A stretch of 64,000 nucleotides of DNA from Cordia subcordata (taxonomy: Eukaryota > Streptophyta > Magnoliopsida > Boraginales > Cordiaceae): positions 10,514,001-10,578,000 of the forward strand of contig JAPTOF010000016.1 of assembly GCA_028554755.1 (NCBI GenBank), read 5' to 3'. Positions within the stretch are counted from its first letter, which is position 1, and each line of letters starts with the position of its first letter. The notes below the pieces were generated by a model that was not told where the DNA came from, ran no database searches, and saw only the letters and a program-made list of their open reading frames with translations. Position numbers and translations under genes: made by a program. Shown here in pieces: positions 46,894 through 57,560 of the stretch.

Positions 46894-49800
46894 TCAAGTA
46901 AAAATAAATGATCGAATCGCCGAGGCTACACCCTTATCACCGACATCATCTCTAACATCAAGAGCCTCGACACTAGGAACATCAGGGGCCTCAGTGCTTG
47001 AAACAGCAGGAGCGACGACATCTACTGAAAGAGCATCGGAAGTATCTACTATAAGAGTATCGGGAGCGATGGCTTCTGCTGGAGGAGCATCCCCGACAAC
47101 TTCATTTGCCACTACTAACGCACCAGGAGCAATTCTATCCTCACCAATGGCATCATCAAGGTAGTTAGGAAGAAGCTCCTTCATCCCGACTTCAATTATT
47201 GACTCAAGGGGCATAGAGGGATTCCTTCTCAGAAGAGCGATGGCCTTCTTCAAGCTGTCTTCAAGTCCAGACTCATACTTGGGTTGAGCACCCTTCCAAA
47301 CATCATCTTGGAAGTCAGTAGATGCTTTATAAATGTCCACGACTTTCACTGCAGCCTCTTTAGCCTCTTTCAACTCTATCACTTGTTAGGACACATTTTG
47401 ATGTGCGATCTCATGGGTATTCAAGGCCAACTCTAACATGATGATTTCATTAGTCTTGTTCTATAGGGCCTCTTCTTGATTGTTCATCGAAGTGGTGAAA
47501 GAATTGATCACTTGCTCCTTCTTCTCCAGTTTCTCCTTATACTAACACTCCGCCTCCTTAAGATCACCATTATAAGCCTTGTGAGGGTTCTTCAGGGCAT
47601 CTTTTAGCTTGTCTACTTTCTTCAAAAGCCTTTTAGACTCCGACTCTATAGTTTGGTCAAGGTTACGCCTAGTGACCTCATTGATATTCAACCCAATAGA
47701 GCAAACATGCTCAAGGGCCTCATTAAAGACAGCCTCAATTTGCGAGAGGAATGTAGGAATACTAAAGGGAATGAAAACGTCTATTATAAATGTCAAAAAG
47801 GTCAAAACAAAATTAATGCACCTAAGGACAAAAGTAAGAAGTAGGTACCCGATCATTTGAGTTGGCTATTGAGAGGCCAAGCTCGAAGGTCTTCACGGTA
47901 TTGATAGGGACTTCCCACGATGACTCTCCTTCCCTAATCACAATGACAGGAACGTCAAGAAAGGTGATAGGCTGATGGCATAGTAAAAGGATAGTCTGTA
48001 TTACTGCCCCTTACCCTTTAGCACAAGTCTCCGCCGCCCTGGAAAATTCAGCACCATCGAAACGTCGTGGACCCTTTAAAGGCCTCTTTAGTGATGTCTC
48101 CAACTCTGACTCATTCGACACCTACTGGACCTCTTCAGCAGGATGCTTGCTTCCTCGCCCTTGGCCAGCAGAGGGACGGGAGGGGACCCTGCCCTCTTGA
48201 ACCACGATCCCTTGGGCAGGTCATCTTGCAAGTTGCACGAAAGGTTGTCGAGATGTGGGGACCTCTCGGGGCTATTGACAGCCCAAGGAAGAGGCTTCCT
48301 CAACATGGCTAACATACTATGCTTAAAGGTGATGTCTCATCTCCTATTGTTTTGTGGACAGGGGCTTGCATTGCTTGGCCATTTCTACAAAAAAAAAAAA
48401 AGAAAACGCTCAAGTAAACTTATTAGAAAATAAGGGCATAAAAGCACATCGATAGTAAGAGGAGACAAGGGCAAGACCGGACCCTTTCTCTCTCTCTCGG
48501 ACTAGGCCAGCAGTAGAATTTAGGGTAAAGACCTGACTCTTCCATCTTCTCAAGAGTATGATAATTGAGGTATAACCTCATTCCCATTTTCTTTAAATCC
48601 TTGAACATTTGCTTCTTAGCTGGGTAAGCTTCAGGGCTTTGTTTAGTTCTTACCCTAGACTGCTCTTAAGGTTTAGACGGGACCAGTCTGTAGACACTCC
48701 TTAGGCCCTTGGACAGCAAACAAAACATATTTATAGTGCCATTCCTTGTGAAAGGTTGGACTGCCATCCAAAACTTTCCTATCTTTCCTGGCCGAGAAAT
48801 AATACCACCCGAACTTGCTATTGTGCACTAATTGATGCTTGGTCAAAAGGGTTTAAGGTCAGGGTGAAATTATGCCCCCGAAGGTAAGAATACTACCCGA
48901 TAATTGCTACCCAACTGTTCAAGCAAAGTTGGCTGGGTCTAATCCATAATGATTCAGGAAGTCACAGAGAAGCTGTGAAAGAAGGAGCCTTAGACCTATT
49001 GCAAAGAAATCTTCATAGAAGGCAATCTCACCCTCTTAATCGGAGCAAGCGAATTCCCCTAATGTGAGCTATTCGTATCGAGTTTTACACCTGCAAGCGT
49101 ACGGATCATTCGTGGTATAGTGGATTCGAGTGCGGGTATCGTCTGCACAGGAAGGCTACCTTAGTTTAGTCTCTTTGTGCTCGAGTGCCTCAAATTAGCT
49201 ACGTGCGTGTGTGTGCGCTTACTTTAGGATGGAAAGGAGCTCAGAAAAAAAATAAAATAAAAACTAATCTATGGAGGAACTTAAAGGACCCAAACTAAGG
49301 AAGAAAACACTAATAAAGAAGAAGGGGACCTAGGGTGATTGCATTGCAACAAGACTTAGGCTATGATAACAGATGAGGTCTATCTAAGGCTCGGGACTTT
49401 TATTGCTGTTATGTTGATCGAGGGCTCTCTTAACCAATACTAGTGGTTCAACCCGTTAGCTGGATTTAAAGCTAACGGCCAATCCCTCTTAGCCTACGCA
49501 ATCCGTGCTTAGAACTTATCCTTTTGGCTGGATTTAAAGCCAAGGACTAGCACATAAACGCTACGTGACATTAAGGCTCGATTAACCAACACTAATGCAG
49601 GTGAGGGATACTCTAGTCTAGGTTAACTTATTCGCTTGGCTGGTTTTAAAGCCAAGGACTAACATCTAAAGCCGACTAAGCATAGCATGTAACCTATTAG
49701 CTGGATTTAAAGCTAAAGCCTACTCTACTTAGCAAAGCCATGAGATTAAGTACAATCACATCACCTATATAAGTAGATAAGAGTATTTGAAGCACAAATA

Positions 49801-51220
49801 ACACATGCATATTCACTTAGGCATTTTAACAAACACATAGACATGTTTGATTTTCAATACATAGATATATTGAATCATGCCATAAATTTATGTAAATAAA
49901 CATGTATTAAAAGCCAAAGATCTACACAAATCCATTATTCAAAGCTCTAATCTAATATACAACAACAATCAACCTTAAATCTAGCCTACTCTAGCAATAT
50001 ATTTACAAGAAATAGAGAAAGAACAAGAAGAACTTCCCTAAATTCTTGCTTTCAAATCCATACAAATCCTTCAAATCTTTGTTTAATGCTTCAATCCTAG
50101 CTTGATATGGGGTTTAGATGGTGGTTTAGGGTGTTTGGTGAAGTGGGTAAAGGGTTAGGGTTTATTAGGATTTAAGAAATAAAAGTTCCTCCTCTGAAAA
50201 ATAAGCTGAAATGAGCTTTTTATGGATTTCTTCAGCGCACAGCCGGTCGACCGGCTCCTCTTTCTTGCTCGACCGGCTTCAATCATGATGCTCTCTGGAA
50301 TGGCCAGTCGACCGGCTCTTTGAGGAACTCAACCGGCTTAAATTCTTTATTCTCTTGAGCGGCCAGTCCACCTAATCAATCAACCGGCTCTTCTTCTAAG
50401 TTGACCGGCTGGATTAGAATGATCCATTCTTCATTCCTTTTTTTTCGATCTTCATTCATTAGCTCATTTCTTCCTCGCGTAAGCTTGAACCTTTCCAAAA
50501 CACTCCTAGAACATGGAATATAACACTTAGTATAGCATTTATGCATCTAAATACATTATGTAAAAATATTAACAAATATGCATAAATTTTACACTAAGTA
50601 CACTCAATTATACTCTAGACACCCTTAAATGTGCATGCAAAAACTATATGCAAACACGCTCAAATGACACACATCATCCCCTACTTTCAGAAGCCTCACC
50701 CTATATTCATAAGGGATCCTATGGCAAAAAGATATATTTTTCAAAACGTCACATCAATACGCAGCCTCTAATAGAGACAATTAAATGGAAGACCATCATC
50801 TACTACCGCAGTCCTCAAGGCTTCCTCCTCGACAATCCTCGAAGGCTCAGAGCCCTCAGCTGGGGGTAACTCTACGACTTCCCCACTTTGCACTGCACCA
50901 CTATTCTAGGATGTCTTATCATCAGGAACAGGGGCTCTAGTATCATCCTCATCCCCATCGAACATCGCGTTTAAATCCTGGTCCACTCTTAACTCGACCT
51001 CTATTCTTAAAAGGTTCTCGTCTGAGGGTTCTAAGGAAAAGTCCTCACTAAACGCCTAAAGGAAAACTTCCTCAAGGGAATCTGGGATATCAAAGAAAGG
51101 ACACCCTAAGACGCTAATATCACCAAAAGGGGTGTCGAGTTGAACCTTAGGGTTTGAAGGGTTAACGTCATGGAAGGTTGGATCTTCTTTATTCTTAAGA
51201 TACCTAGAACTACTAGGCAT
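46894..51220 (-). pseudogene. Antisense ORF of the Tat-like element, broken
   Basis: From ATG at 51220 (MPSSSRYLKNKE) an acidic N terminus runs to about 50680, where element C (49060-50676) cuts it. It resumes with EIAFYEDFFAIGLRLLLSQL and HYGLDPANFA, then KFGWYYFSARKDRKVLDGSP near 48825-48765, the pattern annotated in plants as putative gypsy type transposon domain (Transposase_28). The C-terminal third is coiled-coil-like: SKRLLKKVDKLKDALKNPHK, then 47382-46894 with MIELKEAKEAAVKVVDIYKA and an Ala/Val/Pro/Asp-rich tail. Antisense ORFs at this place are known for Tat-lineage elements; their function is unknown. Stops near 51055, 50930, 49030, 48640, 48430 and 47540 prevent translation. Confidence 0.7.
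49060..50676 (+). mobile_element. Non-coding 1.6 kb element, copy C
   Basis: 1617 bp with ends TAATGTGAGC...GACACACATCA and a perfect 5-bp target duplication TCCCC (49055-49059, 50677-50681). Head: CCTGCAAGCGTACGG and GAGTGCGGGTATCGTCTGCA. It has four short hairpins of the type TTGGCTGGATTTAAAGCCAA between 49450 and 49715, and a GC-rich patch at 50235-50420 with the perfect 16-bp palindrome AGCCGGTCGACCGGCT (50241-50256) plus several partial copies. No ORF. Confidence 0.82.
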
Positions 51221-51530
51221 TCAAAAAAACAGAGTTGAACAAGAAAAGAGAAAGAATAGATAAAGACATAGAAAGAGAATCAAAATTGAAAATTGCGAAA
51301 TAAGGAGAGTAATTAAAGGCTAATCCACGTATGTGGAATGGTGAACAAGAAAAACCACTAACAAATAGCTAGCACGAAAGAGGTGAATGCTGCGAGCGCT
51401 AGTCAAGACTGGAAGCAAAACGCATCACTAGAGTAACGAGAAAGCGACAGAGATAAAAGTAATAAGAAGAGAGACACTAAAATGATGAAAATAAAGATAT
51501 GAAATGACTAAGTCGAGAAGTAAAGATTAC

Positions 51531-51538
51531 CTTTTATA
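51531..51538 (-). promoter_or_regulatory. TATA box for the antisense ORF
   Basis: TATAAAAG on the minus strand, about 310 bp upstream of the antisense ATG at 51220. It lies just inside the right LTR-like block and fits independent antisense transcription. Confidence 0.5.
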
Positions 51539-51562
51539 CCTTAGTTTAAAAAAAAGAATTTG

Positions 51563-52171
51563 GTGTGAAGTGCTGAGAAAATTGGAATCATGGTTGAAGT
51601 TATGCGAACAGGTAAAAGTCCAAGTGCACAAATAGAAGCACAAATTATGGTAACACACGTTGATGCAAACGAAAAAAACATCGCAACCCTTGGGATCCTC
51701 ATGGACAGTATTTAGCGGCAACCCAACAAGGCTTGTCACTAAATAGAGGCTAATTATAAGGATCAGGTCTACCCCAAAATGTCGGGTCACCTCCTGTCAA
51801 ATCTGCTCAAAGTCTTATCCCGCGAAAGCCTTAAGAGAATTACCCAAAAGGACTTCCCAGGAGTGTACAAGCCAAAGGGGCTTAGTATCCCCAATATATT
51901 AAAAGCCAACCAGTGCCTAAGAACCAAACTTTTCACTCAATGACACGTGTCCATTGGCGAATCCTATAAATAGGCAACTCATTTTGTAAATCTGGTAAGA
52001 CACTTTTTTCAGAGTCATAGCCTTTCTCCTCCATTATCATCTGCACTTTTATTGACTTGAGTATTGGAGTGCCTTTGACTAGTACAACACCATTGTCTAG
52101 TTCTTCTTTGTTTACAGGTAATTTCACGGGAGATTAGGACCAAGAGTATTATCTAATTCATTGTAGGATCA
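51563..52171 (-). repeat. Right LTR-like block of the Tat-like element, inverted
   Basis: The minus strand is colinear with the left LTR (38774-39370): TGATCCTACAATG start, CCTATTTATAGGATTCGCC, GGACACGTGTCATTGAGT, TTGGGGATACTAAGCCCC, then TAGTGACAAGCC and GGTTGCCGCTAAATACTGTC. Similarity fades near 51575, so the inner LTR end is not preserved. Confidence 0.8.
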
Positions 52172-52672
52172 ACATATACAAAAAATTTGAGATGTAAGCA
52201 TGCATCTAATGGTCTCCAAACAAAAAGAAAACACTAGACACCTCATTATCACACAAAAAAAAAATGAATCTTGAAATACAAAAATATATTAAAATTTAGG
52301 GTATGATGCCCAAACTTACATGTTGTAGTTGATTATATGCACGACAACAAAGGCAAAAGCAAACCTATGGTGATGACATGAATGCTGAATACACACTCGT
52401 AAATCCTAGTTGCAAGATGATAAAGGCAAAGAGGGTAGGGATGGTGTAGCAGAAAGGATGTCGGTCGCTAAAGAAGATATAGAAGGCATTTGAAGTTAGG
52501 AGGAAGGAGAAAGGTTCAGTGAATGGTTTGGTGCACGTGGTGGTGATGATGTTGGTGGTGGAGATGACATGGGGATTATTATTTACAAAAAATTAATTTG
52601 ATTTGAATGGATTAGGCACGAAGCCAAAAGGGTGCCTCATTTTGAAAAGGGGAATGGGTTGTCCTACTAGCA

Positions 52673-52753
52673 CCCTAGGTAGGTGTAATGATAAACCCAA
52701 ATGCCGTGTTTCATTTCCTTTTTAAACACAGCCACACAGTTACCTACCTAGGT
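52673..52753. repeat. Small inverted repeat, copy 1
   Basis: CCCTAGGTAGGT at 52673-52684 faces ACCTACCTAGGT at 52742-52753, with a loop of about 57 bp. The same structure occurs in the second tandem unit. Possibly a mini-MITE duplicated with the unit. Confidence 0.7.
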
Positions 52754-52781
52754 ATATTAATTACAATTATATATTAATATA

Positions 52782-52814
<33 letters not shown>

Positions 52815-53485
52815 ATGCATACATATATAACAATATTTTATATATTTACTTTCAAAAAATTATTGTGGATATCTAAATAAATATAAATATAAAATAAAAT
52901 AAATGAAAATATATAAAAATATTTTTTGTCGAAATATAATTGTGCTTTTGTTGTTGAAATATATAAAAAGGAAATAAAGGAAAAAATTAATATTTAAAAA
53001 TAATATACACACACATATACCATATATATTATATTAGATATTAAATAGATAGATGTATTAGATTTTTCCATATCATGAAGAAATGTGTAAGAAGATATGC
53101 ATATTTATGAAGAAATGTGTAAGGGAAGGATGGTGGAAAAAAACATTGTGTAAGCTCTAATTTGAATATCAAGTACACACTCGTAAATTCCAGTTGCGAT
53201 AAAAGGATGTCGATTACTAAACAAGATATAGTAGGCATTTGAAGTTAGGGGAAGGGAGAAAGGTTCGGGAAATGGTTTGGTGCAAGTGGTGGTGATGGTA
53301 GTGGTGGTGGTGGAGATGATGTGGAGATCATTCTGACAGAACATTAATTTGATTTGAATGGATTAGGTAGAAGCCGAAGAGGTGCCTTATTTTGAGAAGT
53401 GTTCCATCCCAGTCTATAGAAAGAGAGGGTTTTGTATGATTATGAGTGAGTAGGAAAGGAAGGGGAATCTGTTGTACTACTAGTA

Positions 53486-53565
53486 CCCTAGGTAGGTGTA
53501 ATGATAAACCCAAATGTCGCATTTCATTTCTTTTCAAACATGGACACATAGTTACCTACCTAGGT
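53486..53565. repeat. Small inverted repeat, copy 2
   Basis: CCCTAGGTAGGT at 53486-53497 faces ACCTACCTAGGT at 53554-53565. The stems are unchanged relative to copy 1 although the loop has changed. Confidence 0.7.
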
Positions 53566-53577
53566 ACATTAACTACA

Positions 53578-53620
<43 letters not shown>

Positions 53621-53830
53621 ATACACACATATATAACAATATTTTATATATCTACCTCAAAAATAATTATTTTATATATCTAAATAAATATAAATAAAAA
53701 TATATAAAAATATTTTTTGTCGAAATATAAAATCGACAGTGCTTTTCTTGCCGAAATATATAAAAAATAAAGGAAAAATAAAAAGTAACATTTAAATTAT
53801 ATATACACACACACATATATACATGTATAT

Positions 53831-54293
53831 ATATATATATGATAGATTACACATCGATATGGATATCACATGGAGACATTCTCGCCTAAATTAATGTGTA
53901 AGGTCACTTAGGTAATTTGGCTTGACATATCTAGAAGTGGGTACAAAGTGCAATTTTTTAAAATTGAAGGGCTATTTGTTCTAATGTGTTGTTTGTTTTG
54001 CAGAACATCCTGACTAAAAGTTTTAGACACAAAAGAATAAAAAAATTGTTTGGATAAAAATAATTATTTTCTTCTCGTGCATTAAAAGATTATTACACTA
54101 TTTTTTTCTTTGTATTTGATCTTTTCCTCCAATAAGTATGTATCTCTATATGCATATATAAGTGTATATATACACATACCAAAATATATACATTATGTAT
54201 ATACACATACATCATATATATATGTGTGCGTGTCTGTTTGTTTGTTTGATTTAGAAGTAAGAGACTATCGTAGCTATGAGTTTAGGTGAGGGG
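53831..54293. other. No gene seen
   Basis: AT-rich, several (AT)n and (TATAC)n-like microsatellite stretches; no ORF. Confidence 0.5.
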
Positions 54294-54719
54294 TAGGGGT
54301 GTGTGGTGGGTTCCTGCAGGTTGACCCAACCCGTTTACAACAGGTTAGGCGGGTTAGGGGGTTGGGTCAGGTCAACCCATTTATCCAACGAGTCATGAAT
54401 ATTAAAACCCTAAACCCATCTTAGTGGGTTGATGGGTTGATGGGTTGCTTTCGTGGATTGAATGGGTCACTTTGGCAAGTTCATGGGTCATTTTTTGCGA
54501 GTTCTTCAAGTCGTTTTGGCGGGTTGATGGGTCATTTTGGTGAATTAGGTAGGTTCACGGGTCACCCACGGGCTGACCCAACTCGACTCACCTATTTGGT
54601 GGGTTTGGCTCGGGTTGGCGCATTTGTCTAGTAGGTCACTATACCTTCAACCCTAACCCTCATTTTTGGCAAGTTAGACAAGCCAACCCACGTGTCTCAA
54701 CCCATTTTGCCATATCTAG
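54294..54719. mobile_element. hAT-like MITE rich in GGGTTGGGT words
   Basis: Starts TAGGGGTGTGTGGTGGGTT and ends AACCCATTTTGCCATATCTA, an imperfect inverted pair. The inside is a chain of GGGTTGACCC, GGGTTGGGTC, GGGTTGATGG and their complements, a known look of some plant hAT-type non-autonomous elements. The ORF at 54437-54631 is a by-product of these words. Confidence 0.7.
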
Positions 54720-55188
54720 TAGAAGGAAAGGGTGGGGATGGGTTGAGGGCAAAGGGGTGGGTAGGAGTTAGGGGAAAGAAAAAAATAAATAATGAAATTG
54801 TCCTTTTGAGAACAAAATGTCAAAAATACATAAAAAGGCGTTAAGTTTCTATTTTTTATAAACAATTTTTAGTTTTTAAAAATAGAAAAACATAAAAATT
54901 TGTTTGGAAAGATTAATTTTAGTTTTTTCCTTTGGGTTAATTTTTTGATGTGTGATCGTAGCATGTAATATCGAGATTGTTAAAATCTTTAAATTGAAAA
55001 GAGCTTGAATTTGCAAGGGAGTGGGGTAGGGGAGGGGATGGGGAACGAGCAGCTACGGAAGAGTTTTAGAGTCATTTTTAGCGGGATTGCACTCAAAGAG
55101 AAAAGAAGGAACGAGAACAAGCATTGGTACTTGTTAAAAACAAATTTAGGTATTTTGTGTTGATATATTTTTTGACAAGGTATAATAT
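54720..55188. other. No gene seen
   Basis: Purine-rich then AT-rich flank of the second copia element; no ORF or repeat recognised. Confidence 0.4.
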
Positions 55189-55540
55189 GTTGTAAAATAA
55201 CTTAAATATAATATGATATAAAATAACTTGAATAATAAAATCTCTTTCTAATACAATATAATATCACTTTTGTTTCTCTCTAATTCTCTCTACTTCTCAT
55301 TCTTTACATCTTCTTCCTAAGCTTCTACCATTTCAACTCCTTTTATAGTCAAAGATGAGGAGACAATGCATTAAATGAGTAGATTTAGACATCTCTAACA
55401 TGTTGCATAAATTGCAAGAAAATCTCCAAGTTTTTCAAACTTTTCATGCTATAATAATTTCCTAAGCACTTTATAGTCATCACATATTGACTTATTAGCA
55501 AAAGTAATTTTTGCAACTTGTGAATGTCCATTTCACAACA
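55189..55540 (-). repeat. 3' LTR of copia-2
   Basis: 352 bp; minus strand TGTTGTGAAATGGACATTCA to TTATTTTACAACA. TATAAAAGG near 55346-55338. Preceded on the minus strand by the polypurine tract TAAGGGGGAG (55550-55541). Related to but clearly diverged from the copia-1 LTR (shared GAGAGAA, AATAAAATCTCTTTCTAATA complement and terminal words). Confidence 0.88.
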
Positions 55541-55743
55541 CTCCCCCTTAGACATTTATCACAAGAATATGCCTCATTAAATTTTTACTAGGAAAAACCC
55601 AATGGGAAAAACACCTAGTAAAAGAAAAGAGTACAATATTCTTGTTATAAATTTCATGCTGCCTCATTAAAAACCTTGCTAGGAAAACCTAGGCTAAGGA
55701 AAAAAGAGTACAGTGTGTATAATTTGCTGTCTCATGAAGGCAA

Positions 55744-57310
55744 TCAGGAGCAATCTCTGAGTCGTTGCATACCAATTTTGTGTACCAATTTCTCCAATGT
55801 TGTTTTAGGTAATACTTTTGTAAACAAGTCTACTAAATTGTCACTTGAGCGAATTTGGCAAACATTGATCTCACCTTTCTTTTGGAGTTCATGTATAAAA
55901 AAGAACTTTGGTGAGATATGCTTAGTTCTATCATCCTTGATGTAGCCTCCTTTAACCTTAACCATACATATTCTCGGTTCGTCTTATGTAGTGCAAGTAT
56001 TTCAGCATGATTTGAGGAAGTGGTAGCAATAGTCTACTTCGTTGAATGGCAGGAAATAGCTGTACCACTATATGTAAAGAGATATCCAATTTGGGATCGT
56101 TATTTATGTGGGTCAGATAAATGCCCAGCATCTGCATACCCTATTAATGCAGGATGTATATGCTTTGAATATTATAAGCCCATATCAATTGTTCCACAAA
56201 GATAACGAAATACATGTTTAATACCAGCCCAATGTCTTCGTGTTGGTGCAACACTAAATCTTGCTAATGAATTTACAAAAAAATGCAATATCTGGATGTG
56301 TATTATTAGCAAAATACATTAGTGCATCAATTGCACTGAGATACAGCACTTTAAGGCCAAATATTTCTTCATTGTCTTCTCAAGGACAAAAAAAGTCCTT
56401 TTTTATACCAAGAAATCGGACAATCATTAGGGTACTCAATTGATGAGCTTTATCCATATTGAATCTCTTTTAAACTTTTACAGTATAAGTCTTTTGGTTG
56501 ATTAAAATTCCACTTGATAAATGCTCGATCATAGACCAAGACAAAATTTAGCTTTGCCCTGATGTAAGCTCTTCAGTAGTCCTTATGATGTTAAAATCAT
56601 CAACATATACAACAATAATAACAAACTCATTTTTTTATTTCTTGATAAAAACACATGGACTTATGGGACTATTAACATATCCTTCCTTTAGAAGGTATGT
56701 AATCAGACGATAGTACCACATTCGTCTAGATTGTTTCAATCCGTACAAGGATCTTTGCAATTTAATAGAATACATCTCCCGTGAATTTAATCTATATACT
56801 TCAGGCATATTCAGTCCTTCAGCGACTTTCATATAAATATCACTATCAAGTGACCCATATAAATATGATGTCACTACATCCAAAAGACACATATGAAGTC
56901 CTTCAGAAATTGCTAGGCTGATTAGATATATAAATGTAATTGCATCCACCAAAGGAGAATATGTCTCCTCATAATCAATTCCAGGCCTTTGTGAAAAACT
57001 TTGTGCTACAAGGCGTACTTTATATCTCACAATTTCATTGTTTTCATTCCATTTTTGCACGAATACCCATTTATAGCCTACAGGTCTTACATTTTCAGGC
57101 GTTTGGGCTACAGGTCCAAAAACCTTATGCTTTGCAAGAGAATTTAATTCAGCCTCCATTGCGTCTTTCTATTTAGGCCAATCATTTCTATGTTGACATT
57201 TTTGAACGGACTTTGGTTCATAATCCTCACTTTCTATCATTAATTCAGTGGCTATCGCACATGAAAATTTTTCATCAACAACAATTTCATTCAATTCCAT
57301 CTTTTTCTTG
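55744..57310 (-). pseudogene. Copia-2 RT and RNase H remnant
   Basis: The frame 57159-56635 is a good RT half: EAELNSLAKHKVFGPVAQTP, RPVGYKWVFVQKWNENNEIV, GIDYEETYSPLVDAITF, LLDVVTSYLYGSLDSDIYMK. A stop near 56637 is followed by the intact palm box YVDD (56607-56596). RNase H fragments continue in several frames to 55965-55744 (KHISPKFFFIHELQKKGEIN, LVDLFTKVLPKTTLEKLVHK), the polyprotein end. Confidence 0.85.
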
Positions 57311-57560
57311 TGCAAATATAATTAATTGAGATCTCTTCATTTTCAATATTGTCGCTATTTTTCTCATACTCAGGTACCTGATTCTCCACGGTGTTGCCTT
57401 TCTAGCAATTTTTTCGACATCTACAGGATCATGAAGAACCTCAAAAATACTAACTTGCTTATTCAGCTCCTTTCTTTTCGAGGATTTTTATCTTTGGAAC
57501 GAATTGGTCTACCATATTTTGACATGCTGTAAACCCATTTGCTAGAGTATTAGTAGATTG

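Larger units (their letters stand above)
38774..52171 (+). mobile_element. Tat-lineage Ty3/gypsy element with inverted LTR-like ends
   Basis: The interior has plus-strand gag, protease, RT, RNase H and integrase remnants (39454-46544), then a long minus-strand ORF (51220-46894), the Tat-lineage arrangement with an antisense ORF. The left LTR is in plus orientation; the related sequence at the right edge is in minus orientation. Both outer ends read TGATTCTAC/GTAGGATCA and are flanked by ACATA (38769-38773, 52172-52176), as if the whole were one insertion. Nested in it are non-coding elements B and C. Without them it is about 9.95 kb. All ORFs are broken. Confidence 0.8.
52177..53830. repeat. 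Tandem duplication of about 0.65-kb units
   Basis: After a copy of the left-flank tandem unit (52177-52270), a block from about 52391 to 53030 is repeated at 53175-53830. Shared words include ACACACTCGTAAAT, GGCATTTGAAGTTAGG, AATTTGATTTGAATGGATTAG and CCCTAGGTAGGTGTAATGAT, plus (TA)n microsatellites (about 52783-52801, 53583-53615). The minus strand of each has a short ORF start (MPxIS); no recognisable gene. Confidence 0.8.

Noticed and set aside
54437..54631. 64-codon ORF rich in Gly/Phe/Arg
   Set aside because: Produced by repeated GGGTTGATGGGT-type words of a MITE, not by a gene.
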